DNA of 40,444 nt from Tepidanaerobacter sp. DTU063 (GCA_001512695.1 LFSJ01000187.1:6702-47145), one strand, 5' to 3'; positions 1 to 8,210 are shown, numbered from the stretch's first letter. Notes: a model not told the origin generated them from the letters alone. Made by a program: numbers and translations.

Positions 1-753
1 GGAGTTCTGGCCACCGGCTATAATATAGTAGACATCGAAGCAGCTAAAGAATTAGGGATTACGGTAACTAACATACCTACATATGGCACCGATTCAGTTG
101 CACAAATGGTATTTGCACATCTCTTGGAGATATGCCATCATGTAGCTGCACATAGCGATGCTGTCAAAAATGGTGAATGGACAAATAATGTTGACTGGTG
201 TTTCTGGAAATATCCTTTGATTGAACTTGCCGGCAAAACAATGGGGATAATCGGATATGGCAGAATTGGCCAAGCTGTGGGTAGAGTTGCTCAAGCATTT
301 GGTATGAAAGTGCTCGCTAATGATAAATATCCCAACAAAGATTTAGAAAGTGACACATTGAAATATGTTGAATTAGATGAGCTTCTTGCCAATTCCGATG
401 TAATTAGCCTACATTGCCCATTGTTTGAGGAAAACAAGGGAATGATCAACAAAGATTCTATAGCCAAGATGAAAGATGGAGTAATAATAATAAACACCTC
501 AAGGGGACCGTTGATTGTAGAAGACGATTTGGCAGAAGCTTTAAATAGCGGAAAAGTCTATGCTGCAGGTTTGGATGTTGTATCGACAGAACCGATAAAG
601 GCTGATAATCCACTGCTCAAAGCAAAAAATATTTTCCTAACACCCCACATAGCCTGGGCGCCGAAAGAATCCAGACAACGTCTAATGGACATAGCTGTAA
701 ACAACTTGAAGCAGTTCCTGGAGGGTTCTCCCGTTAATGTAGTGAACCAATAG
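1..753 (+). CDS. D-2-hydroxyacid dehydrogenase (NAD-dependent), 5' end outside window
   Basis: The reading frame is open from base 1, so the gene is truncated at its N-terminus; 250 residues are visible. It shows the typical D-isomer 2-hydroxyacid dehydrogenase core: a Rossmann motif GIIGYGRIGQ, then NTSRGPLI with the substrate-binding Arg, GLDVVSTEP with the catalytic-dyad Glu region, and the C-terminal HIAW His. These enzymes interconvert 2-oxoacids and D-2-hydroxyacids with NAD(P)H in the cytoplasm. The sequence resembles the glycerate/hydroxypyruvate and phosphoglycerate dehydrogenase branch, but I cannot fix the substrate. It lies directly upstream of a CdaR-type sugar-diacid/glycerate regulator, which fits a role in hydroxyacid or glycerate metabolism (inference). 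Confidence 0.9.
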   Translation, partial: GVLATGYNIVDIEAAKELGITVTNIPTYGTDSVAQMVFAHLLEICHHVAAHSDAVKNGEWTNNVDWCFWKYPLIELAGKTMGIIGYGRIGQAVGRVAQAFGMKVLANDKYPNKDLESDTLKYVELDELLANSDVISLHCPLFEENKGMINKDSIAKMKDGVIIINTSRGPLIVEDDLAEALNSGKVYAAGLDVVSTEPIKADNPLLKAKNIFLTPHIAWAPKESRQRLMDIAVNNLKQFLEGSPVNVVNQ

Positions 754-896
754 AGTAAATGAGGCCATCAGCTGCTAACATGCTGGTGGCTTTTAATATC
801 ATTCATGAGGAGGATAAAGAAATCTTTGATTTAATGAAGGATTTGGCTCAAGCACATAGAATAATTAATGTAAATGCTTTTAAGGAGAGTCCTAGC

Positions 897-2114
897 ATGG
901 AAATAACCCATGAGTATGCTCAAAGCATAGTAGAAAAAACAAAAAATTTGCTAGGTAAGAACATCAACATTATGAACAGTTTGGGTATAATCGTGGGTAG
1001 TAAAGACAAGTCGCGCATAAACACATTCCATGAAGGGGCGGCTGAAGTAATAAAAACCGGAAAAGAAATGGAAATAACTTCTGAACAAGCAGGCAAACTA
1101 GAAGGTGTAAAACCCGGGGTAAACCTCCCCATATATCTAAACGACAGGATAGTGGGCGTTGTTGGCATTACCGGTGAACCCGATGAAGTAAGGCCTTTTG
1201 GGCAGTTGCTCAAAATATCCGTTGAAACCATGTTAAAACAGTTTTTCCTGTCAGAGCAGCTTCGGATGGAGCAGAATTCTAAAGAGCTATATATACACGA
1301 TATCATTAACGGCAATTTTCAGGATAAAAATATGTTTTTGGCAAAAGGCGAAGTATTGGGATATGACATGTCTTTGCCGAGGATAGCCCTAACCATAAAG
1401 ATTAATGATTTAACTGATGATAGAAACCCGAAAAATTTTCACAGCTATCAGGCATTAAGCGCGCAAGAAAAGCGAGAAAAAATTCTTGAATTTATTAAAA
1501 GTATGTTTAACAATCCCCAGCATATGGTCAGTCATAACGGCAGCAATCATTACATCGTGCTTTTTGCTCTTATGGATCTAGATTTTGAAACGGTAAAGGA
1601 GCAAATTAACGATGCGGTTAAAATGCTAGCCAAAGAAATGGAAAAGCACTCTATTAGATTTTGCGTAGGTGTTGGCTCTTACTATCCGGACCTTGTCGGA
1701 CTTCGCAAGTCATACAAAGAAGCAGTAAAAGTTCTGCAGATTTTGGACAAAAAATCACCGGGCAAAGTGCCTCGGATAGTATTTGCACAAGATTTAAGCC
1801 TTGAAATGATGCTGGCAGTCACACCGGACCATATTATCAATATATATAAAAGCCAGGTGCTTACTAAAAAGGGGGCAGAAGTTTTTTTAAAGGATGACAA
1901 ATTGATTAATACCCTGAAGATGTATTTTTCATCCAATTTAAACATTTCAAAGACTGCAGATAAACTTAAAGTGACTAGAAATACAGTAAGTGCAAGACTT
2001 GATAAAATAAAGAAACTTACGGGTCTCATGCCAACTGATTTTAATGATGCGGTAAAACTCAAGGTACTTTTGACCGCATTGGATGTAAAAAGCTATACAC
2101 CGGGACAAAAATAG
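897..2114 (+). CDS. CdaR/PucR-family transcriptional regulator (sugar diacid recognition)
   Basis: The product has about 405 residues. The N-terminus (EYAQSIVEKTKNLLGKNIN...) and the following segment with SRINTFHEGA match the putative sugar-diacid recognition domain of CdaR. The middle resembles the CdaR GGDEF-like domain. The C-terminus has the PucR-type helix-turn-helix (NISKTADKLKVTRNTVSARL). I chose ATG 897 because AAGGAG lies at 882-887 with ordinary spacing and the protein then begins where CdaR proteins begin. A longer frame opens at ATG 759 but has no ribosome site and its extra 46 residues do not look like the family. It probably controls the adjacent dehydrogenase and/or the AbrB-type membrane gene. 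A terminator follows. Confidence 0.85.
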   Translation: MEITHEYAQSIVEKTKNLLGKNINIMNSLGIIVGSKDKSRINTFHEGAAEVIKTGKEMEITSEQAGKLEGVKPGVNLPIYLNDRIVGVVGITGEPDEVRPFGQLLKISVETMLKQFFLSEQLRMEQNSKELYIHDIINGNFQDKNMFLAKGEVLGYDMSLPRIALTIKINDLTDDRNPKNFHSYQALSAQEKREKILEFIKSMFNNPQHMVSHNGSNHYIVLFALMDLDFETVKEQINDAVKMLAKEMEKHSIRFCVGVGSYYPDLVGLRKSYKEAVKVLQILDKKSPGKVPRIVFAQDLSLEMMLAVTPDHIINIYKSQVLTKKGAEVFLKDDKLINTLKMYFSSNLNISKTADKLKVTRNTVSARLDKIKKLTGLMPTDFNDAVKLKVLLTALDVKSYTPGQK

Positions 2115-2139
2115 CTATTTGTTAATATTGTAGAAAATA

Positions 2140-2174
2140 CAGATATATCACTTTGTAGATATATCTGCTTTTTT
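2140..2174 (+). terminator. Rho-independent terminator after the cdaR-like gene
   Basis: A perfect 10-bp inverted repeat, CAGATATATC (2140-2149) and GATATATCTG (2158-2167), has an 8-nt loop and is followed by CTTTTTT. It lies 25 bases after the stop codon of the regulator. Confidence 0.8.
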
Positions 2175-2241
2175 GTTCCAGTTTTAGGTTAGACCTTTCA
2201 TTAACTTGTAATTAAACTATAAAAATTAAAAAGGGGCAATA

Positions 2242-2763
2242 GTGATGCACAAAGTTATAATTACCATTATTATAGCAGTAATAGGTGGTGTTGTTGGACA
2301 TTATCTAAAACTTCCTGCAGGGGCGATGGTCGGTGCAATGATTTCTGTGGGAGCAGCCAATATTTTAGATGTACAACCTCAACTGCCTGAAACATTGAAT
2401 ATCCTAGGTCAAATAATTATCGGAGCTGCCTTGGGGCTTAGCGTAACAAAAGAAGTATTGGTAGGTCTAAAAGATTACTTAGTTCCGTCTTTGCTTGTTG
2501 TTATTTTATTAGCAGTGTTCGGAGTAGTTACAGGCTTTATAGTCACCAAACTTACCGGTGTTGATCTTTATACCTCCTTATTTGGCAGCGTTCCAGGCGG
2601 GATGCATGAAATGGTAATCCTATCACAATCCTATGATGTCAATCATCCTGCCGTAATGACGATACAAACTGTTAGGCGGGTGTTAATCGTAGTAATATAT
2701 CCCTTATTGGTACTATTAGTATCTAAACTTACCGGAAGTTACATGCATTTGCTGGATAAGTAA
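2242..2763 (+). CDS. AbrB-family membrane protein, single-repeat (half-size) form
   Basis: The 173-residue product is strongly hydrophobic, with about five membrane segments. It carries the AbrB-duplication family signatures GHYLKLPAGAMVGAM near residues 20-34 and SVPGGMHEMV near 115-124. Full AbrB-type membrane proteins contain two such repeats in roughly 350 residues; this one has a single repeat. The family is often labelled 'ammonia monooxygenase' for historical reasons, and no transport or enzymatic role is established. The start is either GTG 2242 or the adjacent ATG 2245; AAGGGG at 2231-2236 fits the ATG slightly better. It stands alone between two transcription units. Confidence 0.8.
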   Translation: MMHKVIITIIIAVIGGVVGHYLKLPAGAMVGAMISVGAANILDVQPQLPETLNILGQIIIGAALGLSVTKEVLVGLKDYLVPSLLVVILLAVFGVVTGFIVTKLTGVDLYTSLFGSVPGGMHEMVILSQSYDVNHPAVMTIQTVRRVLIVVIYPLLVLLVSKLTGSYMHLLDK

Positions 2764-2787
2764 ATCTTTTCTTCTCCGCGAATGCCC

Positions 2788-2816
2788 TTGATAGACTATC
2801 ACCATTGTGATAAAAT
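2788..2816 (+). promoter_or_regulatory. Sigma-A-type promoter for hpt
   Basis: TTGATA at 2788-2793 and TAAAAT at 2811-2816 are separated by 17 bases, about 60 bases upstream of the hpt start. Confidence 0.6.
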
Positions 2817-2877
2817 TGTTGTAATTAATTTTAAAAATAATGTCGTTTTTAAATAGATAAGGATGGGAGGAAGTGTG

Positions 2878-3426
2878 TTGAGAGACCATATTGAACAAGT
2901 GCTGATAACGAAGGAACAAATCGAGGAAAAAATTAAGGAGCTGGGGGAAAAGATCAGTAACGATTACAGGAATTGTGACAATTTGTTGCTTGTGGGCGTG
3001 TTAAAAGGTGCTGTGGTCTTTATGGCCGATTTAATTCGGAATATCGATATACCTTTAGACATAGATTTTATGGCGGTGTCAAGTTACGGTTCTTCTACCG
3101 AATCATCCGGGGTTGTCAGGATTTTAAAGGACTTGGATGATCCAATTGAAGGGAAAGACCTGCTGGTGGTAGAAGACATAATTGACTCAGGCCTTACTCT
3201 CAGCTATATGTGTGATATATTAAAATCGCGAAAACCCAAAAGCCTTAAAATATGTGCCCTTCTTGACAAACCCAGCCGTCGCAAAATTGATTTAAAGGTG
3301 GATTATCTTGGCTTCGAGATCCCCGACTATTTTGTTGTAGGGTACGGATTAGACTATGCTGAAAAATACAGAAATTTGCCGGATATATGTGTCTTAAAGC
3401 CTGAAATCTATCAAGATCCGCAGTAA
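2878..3426 (+). CDS. hpt: Hypoxanthine phosphoribosyltransferase
   Basis: This 182-residue purine-salvage enzyme converts hypoxanthine or guanine plus PRPP to IMP or GMP in the cytoplasm. The PRPP-binding loop VVEDIIDSGLTL is at residues 97-108. LKG (42-44) supplies the pyrophosphate-contacting loop, and the flexible-loop SSYGSST is at 68-74. I chose TTG 2878 because GGGAGG at 2865-2870 sits 7 bases upstream; the ATG at 2863 overlaps that site. hpt lies directly upstream of ftsH, as in many Firmicutes, but the usual upstream neighbour tilS is not here. A good promoter lies at 2788-2816. Confidence 0.95.
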   Translation: MRDHIEQVLITKEQIEEKIKELGEKISNDYRNCDNLLLVGVLKGAVVFMADLIRNIDIPLDIDFMAVSSYGSSTESSGVVRILKDLDDPIEGKDLLVVEDIIDSGLTLSYMCDILKSRKPKSLKICALLDKPSRRKIDLKVDYLGFEIPDYFVVGYGLDYAEKYRNLPDICVLKPEIYQDPQ

Positions 3427-3439
3427 ATCCCATTTGAGG

Positions 3440-3497
3440 ATGACTAAATCAATATGATTTAGGTATAATTGTAAAAAGGCATTCGTTGTGGTAAAAT
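3440..3497 (+). promoter_or_regulatory. Two overlapping candidate promoters for ftsH
   Basis: The first candidate is ATGACT (3440-3445), 18 bases, TATAAT (3464-3469). The second is TTGTAA (3469-3474), 17 bases, TAAAAT (3492-3497). Both point into ftsH, suggesting expression independent of hpt. Confidence 0.45.
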
Positions 3498-3534
3498 ATC
3501 GTGGGAGCAAATAATCCTGGAAGGAGGGGAATTG

Positions 3535-5331
3535 TTGAACAACTTTTTTCGAAGCATTAGTTTTTATCTATTGATAATCATTCTGGTCCTATCATTAGTC
3601 CAATGGTATTCCAGCCAGGAAGCAGCCCAACTTAGGATAGGATATTCGGAATTGATTCAACTCATAGATAATGGTCAGGTTTCAAAAATTAAAATTGTGG
3701 AAAACAACATAAGCGGTACTTTAAAGGACGGACGGAATTTTGTAAGCTACGTGCCGGATATAACATCATTTATGGAAAAGATCGATCAACCTGCCAGCAG
3801 AGGTGAACTGGTGGTTGACTCGGAGCCAAGGCCTACAACTCCATGGTGGACGCAGATTCTCTCACCGTTATTGCTGATGGTTTTCATCATAGGTGCCTGG
3901 TATTTTTTTATGCAGCAAGGCCAGGGCGGCGGCCGCGTCATGTCTTTTGGCAAAAGTAGGGCCAAACTCCATACCGATGATAAGCGGCGGGTGACTTTTG
4001 AGGACGTAGCAGGCGTCGATGAAGCTAAAGAGGAACTTGAAGAGATTGTGGAGTTTTTGAAATATCCCAAGAAATTCATTGAAATCGGAGCACGAATTCC
4101 AAAAGGCGTGCTGCTCGTAGGGCCTCCGGGTACCGGCAAGACACTCTTGGCGAGAGCTGTGGCGGGAGAAGCGGGTGTTCCATTTTTCAGCATCAGCGGT
4201 TCAGATTTCGTAGAAATGTTTGTAGGTGTAGGTGCTGCAAGGGTTAGAGACTTATTTGAACAGGCCAAGAAAAATTCGCCCTGCATTGTGTTCATCGATG
4301 AAATAGATGCAGTTGGCCGTCAGCGTGGTGCCGGCCTTGGCGGTGGCCACGACGAAAGGGAACAAACCTTGAACCAACTCTTGGTGGAGATGGACGGCTT
4401 CGGAATAAATGAAGGTATCATTATTTTAGCAGCTACAAACAGACCCGATATTTTAGACCCAGCACTACTTAGACCCGGCCGTTTTGATAGACAAGTGGTT
4501 GTTGACATACCCGATGTGAAGGGCAGAGAGGACATACTAAAGGTCCATGCAAGGAACAAACCCATTGCTGAAGGAGTTGAACTTTCGGTCCTTGCCCGAA
4601 GGACACCCGGGTTTACGGGTGCTGACTTGGAAAACCTGATTAACGAGGCGGCACTATTGTCTGCGCGCCGCAACAAAAAGAAGATAGGTATGACCGAATT
4701 GGAAGAGGCCATAACTCGAGTAATTGCAGGCCCTGAGAAAAAGAGCAGAGTCATGACCGAAAGGGAACGCCGCTTAGTGGCATATCACGAAGCCGGGCAT
4801 GCTGTAGTAGCTCACCTGTTACCTTCGGTGGATCCCGTTCACGAAGTTTCTATCATACCCCGAGGCAGAGCCGGCGGATATACCATGATTCTGCCGAAAG
4901 AAGACAGATTCTTCATGGGTAAAAGCGAGCTAATGGATCAGGTAACTCATCTTTTGGGTGGCAGGGTATCAGAGGAACTTGTGCTAAATGAAATTAGCAC
5001 CGGTGCCCAAAACGACTTGGAAAGGGCAACTCAGATAGCTCGAAGGATGGTAATGGAATTTGGCATGAGTGAAAGGATCGGGCCCATGACCCTTGGCCAC
5101 AAACATGAAGAGGTTTTCCTGGGAAGGGATTTGGCTAGAGGCAGAAATTACAGTGAAGAAGTTGCAGCTTCCATTGATAAGGAAGTGAAAAACATCATTG
5201 AAACCTGCTACAACAAGGCCAAGACGCTTCTGTCGGAAAACATCAATAAGCTCCACAAAGTAGCCCAGGCATTGCTTGAGCGGGAAAAACTTGACGGCGA
5301 GGAATTCCTCGAAGTCTTTGCAAGTGCATAG
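3535..5331 (+). CDS. ftsH: ATP-dependent zinc metalloprotease FtsH
   Basis: The protein has about 598 residues, the normal FtsH length. It has an N-terminal membrane segment (about residues 5-25), a short extracellular domain, and a second membrane segment near residues 105-128. The AAA ATPase domain follows with Walker A GPPGTGKT at about 196-203, a Walker B segment ending FIDEID, and the SRH region ending in RPGRFDR. The M41 zinc protease motif HEAGH is at 418-422. It is a membrane-anchored hexamer that degrades unfolded membrane proteins and short-lived regulators. AAGGAGGGG (3521-3529) supports TTG 3532 or TTG 3535. It is followed by a hairpin terminator. Confidence 0.97.
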   Translation: MNNFFRSISFYLLIIILVLSLVQWYSSQEAAQLRIGYSELIQLIDNGQVSKIKIVENNISGTLKDGRNFVSYVPDITSFMEKIDQPASRGELVVDSEPRPTTPWWTQILSPLLLMVFIIGAWYFFMQQGQGGGRVMSFGKSRAKLHTDDKRRVTFEDVAGVDEAKEELEEIVEFLKYPKKFIEIGARIPKGVLLVGPPGTGKTLLARAVAGEAGVPFFSISGSDFVEMFVGVGAARVRDLFEQAKKNSPCIVFIDEIDAVGRQRGAGLGGGHDEREQTLNQLLVEMDGFGINEGIIILAATNRPDILDPALLRPGRFDRQVVVDIPDVKGREDILKVHARNKPIAEGVELSVLARRTPGFTGADLENLINEAALLSARRNKKKIGMTELEEAITRVIAGPEKKSRVMTERERRLVAYHEAGHAVVAHLLPSVDPVHEVSIIPRGRAGGYTMILPKEDRFFMGKSELMDQVTHLLGGRVSEELVLNEISTGAQNDLERATQIARRMVMEFGMSERIGPMTLGHKHEEVFLGRDLARGRNYSEEVAASIDKEVKNIIETCYNKAKTLLSENINKLHKVAQALLEREKLDGEEFLEVFASA

Positions 5332-5348
5332 ATTAAAATTGAACTTTG

Positions 5349-5376
5349 GAGGTTGCAATATACTGCAACCTCTTTT
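5349..5376 (+). terminator. Terminator after ftsH
   Basis: GAGGTTGCA (5349-5357) and TGCAACCTC (5364-5372) form a 9-bp stem with a 6-nt loop, followed by TTTT, 18 bases after the ftsH stop. Confidence 0.75.
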
Positions 5377-5409
5377 AATTTTCGCCTTATCGTTGTTCTT
5401 GTTGAAGCC

Positions 5410-5773
5410 AAAATGACGGCGAGCAATGGAGTCCATTTACAAGCGAAGATATGACGGCACCATCCCTATAATCAAGACCTGTTGTACTAAAGCTCGGGTC
5501 TTCACTCCGCAGGGGTTCGCGGGCAATTCGGCATCCTGCCGAGTGCCTGCCAGCGTGCTTCCTGCACGCTGCCCCTGCTCCGCTTGCCCCGAGCTTAAGA
5601 ACAACTACGGTCTCGCTTAAAAGGGCTTGCTTGCCGTCATATCTTCTCTTAGAAGTCGCGGTAATCATCTATAGAAGATGCTTATTGTCACTGCCTCGCA
5701 GTTACACCTTCACTACAAAGTGGAGAAAATCATCTATAAAGTAATCACTTGCTGCCTTGCTCACCGTCATTTT
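5410..5773. repeat. Large hairpin repeat element, copy 1 (nested arms, shared core)
   Basis: This non-coding element fills most of the 580-base gap after ftsH. The outer arms 5410-5426 and 5757-5773 are complementary at 16 of 17 positions. Inner arms 5445-5459 and 5632-5646 are a perfect 15-bp inverted repeat. Further inward stems are 5475-5479/5609-5613, 5481-5485/5601-5605 and 5490-5498/5588-5596. The core 5499-5587 holds GCAGGGG/CCCCTGC (5509-5515/5572-5578) enclosing two hairpins: TCGGCA/TGCCGA around TCC (5528-5542) and CAGCGTGC/GCACGCTG (5551-5571). The core is about 85% identical by eye to the copy at 25782-25990, whereas the stems differ in sequence but keep their pairing. The interval 5647-5756 between inner and outer right arms has small hairpins and a direct repeat AATCATCTATA (5663-5673, 5728-5738). 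No protein is recognisable. Confidence 0.85.
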
Positions 5774-5913
5774 TATCTGGAAATAGCAACAATTCTCTAT
5801 TAAAGTCGGTCATTAATTCTTCATCCCTTCTATACATTATCTATAAAGCTAGATTAATTTACGCGAGTATAAATTCCAACTCAGCGAGGCAGCATAAATT
5901 AAGGGTGATTGGG

Positions 5914-6363
5914 TTGTCAATAACTAAAGACATGTTATTTCTATTGATCGCTTTTTTAGCCGGTGTCGCCATGGCGGGCCAGGGCACGATGAATTCTGCC
6001 CTCGGCAAGGCCATCGGCCTTTCGGAGTCAACATTTGTAGTACACCTCACAGCCACATTGGCAATGGCTGCCGTACTAATATTGGGTTTAGGGGATGGAA
6101 ATTGGTCAAACTACGACAGCATTCCCTGGTATTATTATTTTGGAGGTCTCATCGGGGTAGGTATTACCTACGGTGTAGTGATAAGCATCGCTAAATTGGG
6201 AGCAGCCATAGCAACGACCTCCATTATTGTGGGCCAGGTGCTCACCGCCTGTTTGCTAGACCACTTCGGGATTTTCGGATTGGAAAAATCTCCGCTTTCC
6301 TGGCTTAAGCTTTTAGGTGTCGGATTATTGGCTTTAGGTGCCAAACTCTTGTTAGGAAAATGA
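5914..6363 (+). CDS. DMT-superfamily membrane protein, DUF606/YdcZ type
   Basis: The product has 149 residues with four to five hydrophobic segments, the usual size for the YdcZ/DUF606 family of small drug/metabolite-transporter relatives. Characteristic parts are the N-terminal GVAMAGQGTMNSALGKAIG segment, GLIGVGITYGVV in the middle, and the GQVLTACLLDHFG region. Substrate is unknown. The frame is open further upstream to 5749, but that part lies in the repeat region and is not protein-like. I take TTG 5914 because AAGGG (5901-5905) is correctly spaced; GTG 5905 overlaps that site. A possible promoter for the opposite strand overlaps this start (TTGACA on the - strand at 5915-5920). Confidence 0.8.
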   Translation: MSITKDMLFLLIAFLAGVAMAGQGTMNSALGKAIGLSESTFVVHLTATLAMAAVLILGLGDGNWSNYDSIPWYYYFGGLIGVGITYGVVISIAKLGAAIATTSIIVGQVLTACLLDHFGIFGLEKSPLSWLKLLGVGLLALGAKLLLGK

Positions 6364-6369
6364 CAAGAA

Positions 6370-6381
6370 AGCATATATGCT
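6370..6381. promoter_or_regulatory. 12-bp palindrome upstream of the arsR-type gene
   Basis: AGCATATATGCT is a perfect palindrome about 70 bases upstream of the ArsR-family start and 30 bases upstream of TATAAT at 6411-6416. ArsR proteins are dimers that bind palindromes, so it could be their operator; this is inference from position and symmetry only. Confidence 0.3.
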
Positions 6382-6449
6382 GAAGGCTAAAAAAAGTTGA
6401 CAAAACATGATATAATAAAATCGGCAGATCTAGTTTAGGAGGTTGTGCC

Positions 6450-6764
6450 GTGGCATTATTTAAAAATGCACTGGAGTTTCAGGCGGAGTTTTTGCGTTGC
6501 TTGGGCGATAAAACCAGGCTCAGGATTGTCAAAGCCTTGATGGAGCGCGAAAAAACCGTATCCCAATTAGTCCAGGAGTTGCAAAGTTCACAGGCGAATA
6601 TTTCCGGCCACTTAAAGACCCTAAAGAATAGTGGAATTTTAAAGAACAGACAGCAAGGCAGGTACGTTTATTACAGCATAAACGACAAAGATATAGAAGA
6701 GCTGATAACATACTTGGAACACAGGATTTTGAGCTTTAGGCGAAAAGCTTTTGAAGGAGCATAA
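6450..6764 (+). CDS. ArsR-family winged-helix transcriptional regulator
   Basis: The 104-residue product has the ArsR-type winged helix: LGDKTRLRIVKALMERE, then TVSQLVQELQSSQANISGHL (recognition helix) and a wing ending GRYVYYSIND. The metal-binding ELCVCDL motif of ArsR/SmtB metal sensors is replaced by QLVQELQ, and the only cysteine seen is near residue 17. A classical metalloid sensor is therefore unlikely and the signal is unknown. GTG 6450 has AGGAGG at 6437-6442. It precedes the ECF S component by about 90 bases and may or may not regulate it. Confidence 0.88.
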   Translation: MALFKNALEFQAEFLRCLGDKTRLRIVKALMEREKTVSQLVQELQSSQANISGHLKTLKNSGILKNRQQGRYVYYSINDKDIEELITYLEHRILSFRRKAFEGA

Positions 6765-6857
6765 ATTATCATTATTGATTTTCAAATAATCCCTTGGTAA
6801 AATTAAAAAGAAATACGTCCGGCATCCTTACAAGGAGCTGGAACGGAGGTGGAAAGA

Positions 6858-7376
6858 ATGAAGATGGATCCAACGGTTGGACGATGGCAAGCCAGGACCT
6901 TGACCGTGTCGGGACTTTTAGGAGCTCTGTCCATAATGCTCGGCATGACGCCTCTGGGCTTCATACCGGTTCCTACTGCGGCTGGCCATGCCACCATTAT
7001 GCACATTCCTGTAATTCTCGGTGCCGTATTGGAAGGACCAAGAGTAGGAGCCCTAACGGGTTTGATTTTTGGCCTTCACAGCTTCATGAGGGCAACTAGC
7101 CCCTTGTTTGCAGACCCACTTATTGCAATAGTACCGAGGATTCTCATCGGACTTGTGGCATATGCTGTCTACCGTCTAAGCCGTAGCGAAGCTTTGGCAG
7201 CAGCTTTTGGCACCTTTACCAATACGGCAGGTGTCTTGGGGCTGGCAGTTGTGCGGGGATATCTGCCGAAGGCGGCAGCCTGGACAATTGCTGTGACACA
7301 CGGCATACCTGAAATCATCATAGCTGTTGTCATTACAGTTGTAGCTTCCGGGGCATTGCGGAAAGTGAGAAGGTGA
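6858..7376 (+). CDS. ECF transporter S component, probably pantothenate (PanT-like)
   Basis: The product has 172 residues and about five to six membrane helices, the size of the substrate-binding S subunit of energy-coupling-factor vitamin transporters. The segment starting TVSGLLGALSIMLGMTPLG and the conserved GLIFGLHSFMRA loop are typical of the family. It lacks an ATPase and would share the genome-wide ECF module. The next gene, 4 bases downstream, is type III pantothenate kinase, so pantothenate is the likely cargo: uptake followed by phosphorylation (inference from context). ATG 6858 follows CGGAGG (6844-6849); GTG 6849 overlaps that site. Confidence 0.82.
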   Translation: MKMDPTVGRWQARTLTVSGLLGALSIMLGMTPLGFIPVPTAAGHATIMHIPVILGAVLEGPRVGALTGLIFGLHSFMRATSPLFADPLIAIVPRILIGLVAYAVYRLSRSEALAAAFGTFTNTAGVLGLAVVRGYLPKAAAWTIAVTHGIPEIIIAVVITVVASGALRKVRR

Positions 7377-7380
7377 AAAA

Positions 7381-8151
7381 GTGTTACTGGCAGTTGATAT
7401 AGGTAATACGAACCTGGTCTTTGGAGTTTTTGATGGCTCAAAACTTATAGCATCATTTAGAATAGCTACCCATCACGATTTTACGGAGGACGAATACGGC
7501 CTCATTTTCGACAACCTGCTCAGGTCAAAGGGCATAAACTCAAAGGACTTTGAAGGTGCAATAATTGCCTCCGTTGTTCCTCCCTTGACGGATGTTTTAG
7601 AAAAAATGTGCGATAAATACCTTGCACTAAAGCCCATCATAGTTGGTCCCGGCATTAAAAGCGGCATCAACATAAAATACGACAATCCCAAGGAGGTAGG
7701 AGCGGACCGCATCGTAAATGCTATGGCAGCTTATCACAAGTATGGCGGCCCTGCCATAATAGTTGACTTTGGCACGGCAACCACCTTTGATGCCATTACA
7801 GCAAATTGTGATTACCTGGGCGGTGCCATTGCCCCCGGCATCAGCATTTCTTCAGAAGCTCTTTTTAAAAGTGCAGCTAGGCTTTATCGGGTGGAGATTG
7901 CCCGGCCCGAGCGGATAATCGGAAAGAACACGGCTGAAAGTATTAAGTCAGGTATTTATTACGGATACGTAGGCCTTGTGGACAATATTGTAGAGAAGAT
8001 GAAGGAAGAGATGGGTGGCGGCAAGATTTTCACCGTGGCCACGGGAGGTCTTGCCCCCCTTATATGCAGCGAAGCCAAAAATATCGATGCTGTCGATTTG
8101 ATGCTGACCCTTGAAGGGTTAAAGCTTATATATGACAAGAATAAGAACTAG
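7381..8151 (+). CDS. coaX: Type III pantothenate kinase
   Basis: This 256-residue enzyme phosphorylates pantothenate, the first step of coenzyme A synthesis. It belongs to the ASKHA fold and shows the type III motifs: DIGNTN (residues 6-11), GADR (107-110) and DFGTATTFD (129-137). It needs a monovalent cation and is not inhibited by CoA, unlike the type I enzyme (family knowledge). The GTG start follows GAAGGTGA, which overlaps the end of the ECF S-component gene, so the two are probably translated from one message. Confidence 0.95.
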   Translation: MLLAVDIGNTNLVFGVFDGSKLIASFRIATHHDFTEDEYGLIFDNLLRSKGINSKDFEGAIIASVVPPLTDVLEKMCDKYLALKPIIVGPGIKSGINIKYDNPKEVGADRIVNAMAAYHKYGGPAIIVDFGTATTFDAITANCDYLGGAIAPGISISSEALFKSAARLYRVEIARPERIIGKNTAESIKSGIYYGYVGLVDNIVEKMKEEMGGGKIFTVATGGLAPLICSEAKNIDAVDLMLTLEGLKLIYDKNKN

Positions 8152-8185
8152 TATTTAAGGGAAAACCTTGGTTTTCCCTTAAATA
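8152..8185. other. Perfect 16-bp inverted repeat between coaX and dusB
   Basis: TATTTAAGGGAAAACC (8152-8167) and GGTTTTCCCTTAAATA (8170-8185) are perfectly complementary with only TT between them. There is no T-run after it, so it is not a standard intrinsic terminator on this strand. It could be an attenuating hairpin, an mRNA-end stabiliser or a protein-binding palindrome. Confidence 0.7.
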
Positions 8186-8210
8186 TTATAAACCGATGGA
8201 GGTTACAGTA

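Noticed and set aside
759-896. N-terminal extension of the CdaR-type gene from ATG 759
   Set aside because: No ribosome site, and the extra residues do not match the family. ATG 897 has AAGGAG and gives a standard N-terminus. I cannot fully exclude it.
5387-5668. Open frames on both strands inside repeat copy 1, and a similar + strand frame at 25783-26019 in copy 2
   Set aside because: They run through the palindromic arms and core, lack ribosome sites, and the copies' frames differ in their arms. Pairing, not protein sequence, is conserved.
5891-5920. Minus-strand promoter TTGACA-18-TATGCT that could transcribe repeat copy 1
   Set aside because: Tempting for the RNA hypothesis, but the -10 is weak, it overlaps the DMT-type start codon, and no equivalent is seen at copy 2.
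6397-6416. TTGACA and TATAAT upstream of the arsR-type gene read as one promoter
   Set aside because: Only 8 bases separate them. TATAAT may still be a -10, but TTGACA cannot be its -35.
6794-7099. Alternative-frame ORF over the ECF S-component gene
   Set aside because: Low-complexity shadow; the frame with the membrane protein has the ribosome site and family motifs.
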